This document shows, in pieces, positions 57,301-64,000 of a DNA stretch of 64,000 nucleotides. Origin of the DNA: Molossus alvarezi (taxonomy: Eukaryota; Chordata; Mammalia; Chiroptera; Molossidae); the NCBI GenBank assembly GCA_037176705.1, contig CM073898.1, positions 21,994,488-22,058,487 on the forward strand, given 5' to 3'. Under the pieces are notes generated by a model. That model ran no database searches, had not been told where the DNA came from, and saw nothing but the letters and a program-made list of their open reading frames with translations. How positions within the stretch are numbered: position 1 is the stretch's first letter; every line of letters starts with the position of its first letter. A program made the position numbers and the translations under genes.

Positions 57301-57907
57301 GATGCTTGATATGATTTCAATCTTTCTGAACTTGTAGAGACTTAGTTTGTGCCCTAACATGTGGTCTATTTTTGAAAATGTCCCATGTGCCCTTGAGAAG
57401 AATGTGAATTCTGCAGTTTTGGGGTGTAATTCTCTGTAGATATTTATTAAATCCATTTGATCTAGTGCTTCATTTAGTCTGTGTTTCCCTGTTAATTTTT
57501 TGTGTAGAAGATCTATCTAGTGATGTCAGCGGGGTATTGAAGTCACCTGCTGTGATTGTATTGCTGTTGATTTCTCCTTTGAAGTCCTTCAGAATATTTT
57601 TAATATATTTTGGTGCTCCTCTATTGGGTGCATATATGTTTACCAAGGTTATATCTTCCTGTCAGATAGATCCTTTTGATATTATGTAGTGGCCTTCTTT
57701 GTCTCTAGTTATGGCCTTCATTTTGAAATCTACTTTATCAGATATGAGTACTGCTACCCCAGCTTTGTTTTGCTTTCTCTTTGCTTGAAAGATTTTTTTT
57801 CCATTCCTTCACTTTCAACCTATGTGAGTCTTTTGTTGTGAGGTGGGTTTCTTGCAAACAACATCTATGTGAGTCATTCTTTCTTATCCAGTCAGCTATT
57901 CTGTGCC

Positions 57908-57971
57908 CCCCCCCTTTAATCCTACCAAAGGACAATTTTCCATTTTTTGTTCTGATAGAGTGGGAGGGAGG

Positions 57972-58016
<45 letters not shown>

Positions 58017-58175
58017 GGATGTAAAAGGGACACATCAAGTGGCTGCCACCTGCACAACCCAACCAGTGCCAGGGACAAACTTCAACCGAGGTACATGCCC
58101 CTAGCGGGATCTGAAGCTGGACCTCTCTGGACCGCAGTCCAATGCTCTATCCTCTGAGCCAAACTGGCTAGGGCC
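57908..58175 (-). mobile_element. VES SINE, type A, minus strand, nested in L1-B endonuclease
   Basis: C/T-rich tail remnant, CAATTTTCCATTTTTTG, long GA run (57963-58013), body, and head ending CCAAACTGGCTAGGGCC. ATTCTGTGCC at 57898-57907 and ACTCTGTGCC at 58176-58185 are the TSD. The usual TCCTCGGGTGAGGA block has decayed (TCCTACCAAAGGA). Confidence 0.92.
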
Positions 58176-58289
58176 ACTCTGTGCCTTTTTATCGAAGCAT
58201 TTAAACGAATCACATTTAAGCTGATAATTGATATGTACTTATTAATTGCCATTTTTGTTTAGTGTGGTTCTATTTTTCTTCCTATTTCT

Positions 58290-59176
58290 TCTACTAATCA
58301 CAGCAGTCCTTTTAGCATATCTTGCAGTGATGGTTTGGTGTTAATATATTCCCTTAGCCTTTTTTTTTTTTTTGTCTGGAAAGCTCTTTATTGGACCTTC
58401 TATTTTGAATGATAGCCTTGCTGGGTAGAGTAGTCTTGGATTCAGATCTTTGTTTTTTATGACCTTGATTACTTCATGCCACTCCTTTCTGGCTTGTAGT
58501 GTTTCTGTTGAAAAGTCAACTGAGAGCCTTATGGGGTTTTCTTTGTAGGTAACCTGTTGCTTATCTCTTGCTGCCTTTAGGATTTTCTCTTTGTCTTTAA
58601 TTTTTGGCATTTTAATAATTCTGTGTCTTGGTGTGGGCCTGTTTGGGTTCTTCTTACTTAGGGCTCCCTGTGCTTCTTGAATTTGAATGCCTTCTTCCTT
58701 CACCAAGTTAGGGAAGTTTTCTTTCACTGTTTCTTCAAATATATTCTCTAACCCTTGCCCATTTTCTTCTTCTTTGGGGACTCCTATGATACAAATGTTA
58801 TTACGTTTCCAATTTCCCACAGTTCTCTTAAGCTGTCTGTTTTTTCATTTTTTTTTCTTTTGGTTTTCTGAGTGGTTGATTTCTCTACCCTGTCTTCTAA
58901 TTCACTGATTCGGCCCTCAGCTTCCTCTACTCTGCTTGTTAGTCCTTCCAATGTGTTCTTAATTTCTGCTATGTCATTCTTCATTTCCATTTGGTTGGTT
59001 TTCAATGTTTCTATATTTTTACTCATGGTGCTGATGTCCTTACTCATGCTGTTGAGCTTCCTCAAGATCATGGCTCTGAACTCTACCTCTGATAATTTGC
59101 TTAACTGCATTTCATTGATCTCATCTTCAATAGAGTTCTCTTGTTCTTTCATTTGGGATGTGTTTCCTTGTTTCAC
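58290..59176 (-). pseudogene. L1-B ORF1, nearly intact
   Basis: Two long open pieces cover almost all of ORF1. 59176-58784 (130 codons) has MKQGNTSQMKEQENSIEDE, then LRKLNSMSKDISTMSKNIE in the coiled coil and VEEAEGRISELEDRVEK. 58820-58341 (159 codons) has NICIIGVPKEEENGQGLE and IFEETVKENFPNL (RRM) and PTPRHRIIKMPKIKDKEKIL with SVDFSTETLQARKEWHEV in the C-terminal domain. A frameshift separates them near 58790-58820, and another lies in the T-run at 58359-58373, where KKKKKA replaces the usual end. Full-length ORF1 is about 300 residues. ORF1 binds L1 RNA as a trimer. Confidence 0.9.
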
Positions 59177-60005
59177 TATTTTGGCTATCTCAGAGGGGTT
59201 TGGAGCCTGCCAAATTTTCCCCGTGGGTATTGGTGTTCTGCTGTTTGTGGCTCCCTTTACTGGATTTGGATGAGCCAGGGTGGGCCCACGTTAAACACCA
59301 CTGTCAAGTCTTACTCTCCTGGGTAGATTTGCAAACCCTGAAAGGTTTAGTTATCCTCTAGCTTTTTCCTGGAGGCTAGTAGTCTCAGTTACTCAGTGCC
59401 TTGGAATGTAGCCCTGGTGTTGTGCATAAGAGGATTTCCAGAGGGTGGGATTGATGCTGGTTGTTAATGAGTCTCAATTTGTATTTCTTTGCCTCACCTG
59501 AGAAAGGCTGAATCTCCAAGGGGAGGAGGTGCTGCTTTTTCCCACAGCTCTGGGAAGGAGCACAATGGCCATTGTTCTTTGTGGCCACAACTTAGCAAAA
59601 ACTCTGAGTGCCCTCCAAATCCTGGTTGTCCCCACAGAGTTCCAGCCCAGTCTGCCCTCCCTCTGCTGTACCTCACAGGTGAGTGGCTGTGGCTATTTTA
59701 GTGCTGTATCCGGGCTCTCTGTGCTGTGGAGCGGGCTTGGTCTATATTCCCCAAGGGCACTGCTCACAGCTAAGACTGCAGCTCTCCCTTGGCTCCCAGC
59801 CCGCCACTCTCTGGTGCCTCCTCAGATCCTACCAGCATCCCTGGTTATATTGTCCTGTCCTACTGCTTTTCTGTTGCTTTTTTTCGAGGATTTGTCTTTA
59901 TTTTAGGTGTGATTCCCATTTGGTCCTGGGAGATAGTCTGCATAGCTTCTATTCACTCCGCCTCCATTTTGACATCCCCTTAGACTATCTTGTGTGCAGC
60001 TGGGT

Positions 60006-60330
60006 CACACAGGCCTCTCTGGTGCCCCCACACCCTGCAGGTCCCTTGGGTAACTGAATGGCACAGTCCTTTTGGGGACCTGGCTCTATGCCTATGTTAT
60101 GGTCTGCTATGTAGCACGGGCCTCTCTGGTGCTTCAGCACCCTGCAAGTCCCATGGGTAACTAGATTACACAATCTCTGCTAGATCGCACAGGCCTTTGT
60201 GGTGCTTCAGCACCCCACAGTTCTAGCTGTTAACTGGATGGCACAGTCCCTGCTGGGTCACACAGGCCTCTCTGGTGTCCCTGCACCCTGCAGGTTCCAC
60301 GGGCGGGCAGCTGGGTTGCACCAGTTTCTC
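60006..60330 (-). repeat. Degenerate tandem units in L1-B 5'UTR
   Basis: CACACAGGCCTCTCTGGTG or a close variant recurs at about 60006, 60115, 60186 and 60259, each followed by a CACCC and CAGGTCCC-like stretch and then GGGTAACTGGAT or similar. Spacings are about 110, 71 and 73 bp. L1-A has no such region. Confidence 0.8.
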
Positions 60331-60968
60331 TGGGGCTCGGGCTTCCCACTGCTCTTGTGAGCAACTGGACCACACAGCCCTCTGTGGAGTTCCAGGTCCT
60401 GCTGCTGTGGGTGGGGAGCGCTGCTGCCCTGTGGGTCTCAATTCCTGCTCAGCTTTTGCTGTAGTTTTTGGTAATGGGTCTCAGCTGCTGGTCTGTGCTT
60501 CTGTTTCCTGGGGATGGATGTCTGCTCCCCAGCCTCTGATCGTGGGTTATATCTGGACTCTGATTGGCCTGCTACTGTGGGGGATGGTGCTGGGCTCCCA
60601 GTTGTCCCCGTCTTCTGTGACCAGCACCTTGGCAGCTCCACTACTGTGCCCAGGTCTATGTTGACACAAAGTGTCCACTGGTCCGATGGTGCCAGGTGCG
60701 CTGGTGGGCTCAGGTTGCTGAGCCCTAGTCTCTCCCACTGCCTCCTCCCAGGGAAGACCCAGGATCTTCCAAAATGCTGGGACCTCCCTGTGGTGCAGGG
60801 AGAAGCACCCTGAAGGGCTACTTACCGCGGTAGCCGGCTTCTCCGTCCACAGCACAGGAACCTTCTGTTCCGCGGCTCTGCACTGCTCGGGTTTGGTCGT
60901 CCACCTTCACGTCCACTCACACTCTCTTACACCCTCGCTCACTCTCTCACCTGGTCCCTGATTCTGAG

Positions 60969-61430
60969 CTACTTGGACATGCAAACAAGTAATTAAAACA
61001 AAATGTGATAAATATTATGAAAATGGGATGTATAAAGTGATAAAGAAAACTAGAGTTGTCGGAGAATATCCTGTGACAAAAATAGCAGTTTCAAAGAAGT
61101 GGAGACTTTTAGTTTGAAGCTGGGAGATGAGTGAGGGTTTAGCAGGCATTTGTAATAGAATGTGGTCTTCTGGAGGGGATGAACAGCGTGTTCAAAGACT
61201 TAAACATTTCATGCACAGCCTATTACAGAATAAAGTGCACTTTGGTTGGGTTAGGAGTATGGGCTTTGGGAGAAGATGCAAGAAGGAAGACTCAGAAGTT
61301 ATGTTGTGCAGATCATGAAAGACATTTGTTCCATGTGAAGGGATTTAGACTTGATCCTGCAGAAAAAAGAATGACATGGTCAGACTTCCCAAACAAGATT
61401 CCCAATTCTTCCTCTATTAATCCAAAACAT
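60969..61430 (+). mobile_element. Ancient L2-type repeat split by L1-B
   Basis: CAAACAAGTAATTAAAAC, AAGTGATAAAGAAAACTAG, AAGAAGTGGAGACTTTTAGT, CATGAAAGACATTTGTTCCA, TTTAGACTTGATCCTGCAG, AATGACATGGTCAGACTTCC are in the order of a common old mammalian repeat. Its beginning (TTCATTCATAATAAAATCAC, ACTCCAGGCATTATAATGAT) is at 54380-54440 on the other side of L1-B. Confidence 0.6.
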
Positions 61431-61735
61431 TAATTTTGGGGGCAATGAGAACTGAGCAGCTTTCCTGTGAAGGACATTTTATATAAAGCCTGGGAGCCAG
61501 GAATGTATAAGATGTGAATCCTGGTTACAATGAGCTTTTAACTGATGAAGTATTACCACACCACCATTCTCTCTCTGTGTCACTTGTATCCACCATTCTC
61601 TTCAAATGATCAATCCTGCTCCTGCTGATTCCATTCTTAACAAATGACTTTACCACCTACTTTAGACAGAGAAAAAAGACTAGATGCCACGAGCTACCTC
61701 TGATTTCCTCTTCAGGTTTTCCAGTTGCTGTATTT

Positions 61736-61755
61736 AAAATTTTTTTTATTAAATC

Positions 61756-61805
<50 letters not shown>

Positions 61806-61976
61806 GAGAGACAGAGAGACATCGATTCAAAAGAGACATATTGACTGGTTGCCTCTCACAGGACTTTGACCAGGGCTGGGGATGAGCCGCAACCAAGGTA
61901 CATGCCCTTGACAACTTGAACCCATGACTCTGGTTCATGGGCTGTCACTCCAACTGCTGAGCCAAACTGGCCAAGG
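61736..61976 (-). mobile_element. VES SINE, type A-like, minus strand, with 15-bp TSD
   Basis: Poly-T, a long GA run (61756-61815), GACTGGTTGCCTCTCACAGG body and head ending CCAAACTGGCCAAGG. Perfect TSD CCAGTTGCTGTATTT at 61721-61735 and 61977-61991. Confidence 0.95.
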
Positions 61977-62011
61977 CCAGTTGCTGTATTTTTATCACTC
62001 TTCCCTTTCTT

Positions 62012-62234
62012 CCTTTTTTTAAATTTTTTTTTCTTTATTGATTTTAGAGAGAAAGTAAGGGAGAGGGAAAGATAGATAGAAACATTGATGAGAGAGAACA
62101 TTGATTGGCCGCCTCCTGCATGCCCCCCACTGGAGATCTGGCCCACAGCCTGGGCATGTGCCCTGACCGGGAATCGAACCAGCGACCTCTTGGTGTATGG
62201 GTTGACACTCAACCACTGAGCCACACTGGCTGGG
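62012..62234 (-). mobile_element. VES SINE, type B, minus strand, with 16-bp TSD
   Basis: Full-length type B: TTTATTGATTTTAGAGAG end, TGGCCGCCTCCTGCATGCCC body, GGGAATCGAACCAGCGACC B box, CACTGAGCCACACTGGC head. Perfect TSD CACTCTTCCCTTTCTT at 61996-62011 and 62235-62250. It lies only 20 bp from the previous VES; the second insertion used DNA flanking the first. Confidence 0.95.
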
Positions 62235-62559
62235 CACTCTTCCCTTTCTTTACACAGTCTCTACTCAGATTCATAGTTAGCAAAAGCTTCTCTCCTGCCA
62301 AATATATTTTCTCCTCTTCATTCCTGAATCATGTTATCTAAATCCTTTGAGATCTTCACTGATGATATTCTCTTTCACTTGCATTTCAATGCACTGCAGT
62401 CTCTCTTCTTTCCTTATCTGCTAAAATACGTGGATGTCTTCATTTTCTCATCACCTCATTTATTTACTGGATCCGTGCAATCAGAAGCTCACCTATCCCA
62501 ACTCTTCTACTAAAATTGCACTCTCAAAGACTCTGGTGATATCCTGGTTACCCAACTGA

Positions 62560-62990
62560 GAACCTTAGCTCTGCACCCGTGTTAACCCTGTTATCAGTGA
62601 TTGAAGTCTCACCTTCTTTGATTTCCTCCCTCTGCCGGGATTGCCCTGAACTGTCTTCTGTGGGTTCTGTGTTCAGTTGCCTTGGCCTTTTCTGCTCTTC
62701 AGAGACATTCTCGCTCCTGCCTCAGTGGCTTTGTCCTTGCCATTCCTTGGCCCAGAATGCTCTGCTTGGGATTTCCATGCATGTCTCTGCTCAATGTCTC
62801 TTTCTTGGTGAGGCTGTGTTTAACACTCTAAATGGCATTCCTCCTCTTTAACACACTGCATCATCTTCCCGGTACCTTTCCGCTTGCGTCATAGCACTTC
62901 CCATTGCCTTAGTTACTTTGCTGCGCTCTGTTCCTTCCTCCTCATTTATATCTTTGATAATAGGGATAGTTTCCATCTTTCCATCTCGTC
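62560..62990 (+). mobile_element. L2 fragment
   Basis: CTCGCTCCTGCCTCAGTGGC, GAATGCTCTGCTTGGGATTT, GTCTCTGCTCAATGTCTC, TGCGTCATAGCACTTCCCAT, CTCATTTATATCTTTGATAA are L2 landmarks in order. The 63-codon and 90-codon frames here are repeat-derived. Confidence 0.75.
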
Positions 62991-63083
62991 ATTGTTTTAT
63001 TCTTTTATTCACAATGCAAAGAAACAAGTAATATGCGGAAATTCTTAGTACATATTGATAAACACATAAATGGACCACTAGGC

Positions 63084-63190
63084 CCTTCCTTCCTTCCTTC
63101 CTTCCTTCCTTCCTTCCTTCCTTCCTTCCTTCCTTCCTTCCTTCCTTCCTTCCTTCCTTCCTCCCTTCCTTCCTTCCTCCCTTCCTTCTT
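63084..63190 (+). repeat. (TTCC)n microsatellite, about 25 copies
   Basis: Nearly perfect TTCC array with two CTCC changes near the end. The open frames across it (Lys/Glu/Gly/Arg or Pro/Ser/Phe/Leu repeats) are artefacts. Confidence 0.97.
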
Positions 63191-64000
63191 CATTCTTCAT
63201 TATAAAAAACATTATATTCAAATTATTTTCTTCTAAACAAATACTGGATGTAAGATAAACAAGCCAGCTAAACTATGTAAATGCACCCCCTGACCTTGGT
63301 TCCTTCCTAATTTGTCTTTACACTAGCATGTTTTGGGTTAATGCTCACATGTAAATGTATGCTCTTGTACTGTCTCTGTTTATAATTTCCTTCCCTCACT
63401 GAGTGAGTTAGTTAGACAGCTGCTCCTGCACGCGCACTCAGTGCTGACTGTTCGGCAGTTGTTCCTGGTGCCAGGCACCAGGGCCGCAGAGATGAGCTGG
63501 GCCTCTCTGAGGGCGGCGTTCACAGTCGATCGCCCGACAGTTTATCGTTTAATGGGCACAGATAGACGTGTAAAAATTAAACGTATTAGAAAAAGTATAT
63601 ATTTATGGGTTGTACAGCTTGAACTAGGAGCAGGAAACAGAAGACTTTGCTGTTATTTGTAACAAAGAACACCATAAGCTGAGAGCATGTCATGTTCAAC
63701 TTCATTAATAAGAACAAGTCCTTCCAATCACCTCTACAAATATTAAAATGGAGAGACTTTCTGTTCCACTAGTTAATATGGTTTCCACTAGGAACTTCCC
63801 ATCAACTTAGAGAGTCATTAATGCAGTGGTTAAATGATTAGTCGTTTGGATCAAACTCCCTAGTTTTAAATCCTGGCCTATGCTCTCTATTGGACAAATG
63901 TTTGGTTTTGCCTCAATTTTCTCATCTGTCAAATAAAGGTAGTAATAATAGTAATAATAACAATACCTTATTATTATGCAAATCCAAATAGTTAATGTGC
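63191..64000. other. Gene-free DNA at the right edge
   Basis: 63440-63600 is CpG-bearing (GAGGGCGGCGTTCACAGTCG) and vaguely follows an ancient repeat containing GTGCCAGGCACCAGGGC. A TAA/TAG-rich simple stretch is at 63937-63965. No gene is recognised. Confidence 0.45.

Larger units (their letters stand above)
54707..58252 (-). pseudogene. L1-B ORF2 remnant, rearranged
   Basis: The ORF2 start (ATG at 58252, from TTAATTGCCAT) matches L1-A's. Open pieces: 57456-57250 endonuclease (FSRAHGTFSKIDHMLGHK); 56421-56212 RT catalytic side ([12 protein letters not shown]); 56173-55730 with [18 protein letters not shown]; 55261-54707 the C-terminal domain with an apparently intact Cys/His knuckle, [14 protein letters not shown], and ending [10 protein letters not shown]. 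Against L1-A, about 430 bp after the endonuclease is missing and replaced by a second copy of upstream endonuclease sequence (57141-57300). A VES lies in the endonuclease. Stops and frameshifts occur throughout. Confidence 0.9.
54451..60959 (-). mobile_element. LINE-1 element L1-B, 6.5 kb, with long 5'UTR
   Basis: Minus-strand order: 5'UTR (60959 to 59177) with degenerate tandem units, ORF1 (59176 to about 58290), ORF2 (58252 to about 54707), 3'UTR and A-rich tail (TTTATTTATTTCTTTT at 54453). A 9-bp TSD with one mismatch, GATCCTGAG at 54442-54450 and GATTCTGAG at 60960-60968, and matching pieces of one ancient repeat on both sides show it inserted whole. It carries a nested VES (57908-58175) and an internal rearrangement in ORF2. 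ORF1 is much better kept than in L1-A. It is dead because of ORF2 damage. Confidence 0.93.

Noticed and set aside
59529..60664. Several 120-130-codon plus-strand frames
   Set aside because: Antisense through the GC-rich 5'UTR of L1-B, where stops are rare.
63005..63236. Open frames rich in Lys-Glu-Gly-Arg or Pro-Ser-Phe-Leu
   Set aside because: Translation of a TTCC microsatellite.

Overview
The window looks like mammalian nuclear DNA, almost certainly from a bat of the Yangochiroptera. The main evidence is at least fifteen copies of VES-type SINEs, the tRNA-derived SINE family of bats. They have heads of the form CCTGGCCGGTTTGGCTCAG followed by GGTTCG-type B boxes, and many are flanked by intact target-site duplications (TSDs). 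Ancient mammalian repeats (MIR, L2, MaLR-type LTRs, a Tigger-like MITE, old L1) form the background. I recognise no host protein-coding gene, no functional tRNA or rRNA gene, and no CRISPR or prokaryotic feature. Apart from the retrotransposon reading frames, the longer open frames come from repeats or low-complexity DNA.

Layout. 1-5.1 kb is mostly single-copy DNA. At 5.07-5.52 kb there is a head-to-head pair of VES SINEs. At 5.72-11.35 kb lies a plus-strand L1 of about 5.6 kb (L1-A) with a YY1-like start, decayed ORF1 and ORF2, a G-rich 3'UTR and an 11-bp TSD. 11.4-20 kb is single-copy DNA with MIR, VES, two antisense L1 3' ends and a 310-bp Tigger-like MITE. 20.2-22.1 kb is an ancient L1 split by a VES. 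22-44 kb is gene-free DNA with many SINEs, L2 and MIR pieces, two MaLR-type LTRs and old L1 fragments. At 44.6-45.2 kb is a 13-copy, 48-bp minisatellite. At 47.5 to about 50.1 kb is a minus-strand half-L1 (HAL1-like: ORF1 joined directly to a 3'UTR, no ORF2) split by a VES. At 54.45-60.96 kb is a 6.5-kb minus-strand L1 (L1-B) with repeated units in its 5'UTR, nearly readable ORF1, mosaic ORF2 and a nested VES; it sits inside an older repeat. 61-64 kb carries two adjacent VES copies with excellent TSDs, an L2 and a TTCC microsatellite.

What acts together. L1-type reverse transcriptase is the presumed machinery that moved the VES SINEs and the HAL1-like element: both end in A-rich tails and the SINEs have L1-style TSDs. 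All open frames of L1-A, L1-B and HAL1 are broken, so every element here appears to be a fossil. The observations most worth following are the HAL1-like element, the template-switch mosaic and 5' repeats of L1-B, a head-only VES insertion with an 18-bp TSD, a small conserved hairpin at the VES 3' end, the 48-bp minisatellite that is open in several frames, and an unexplained pair of diverged direct repeats 1.75 kb apart.
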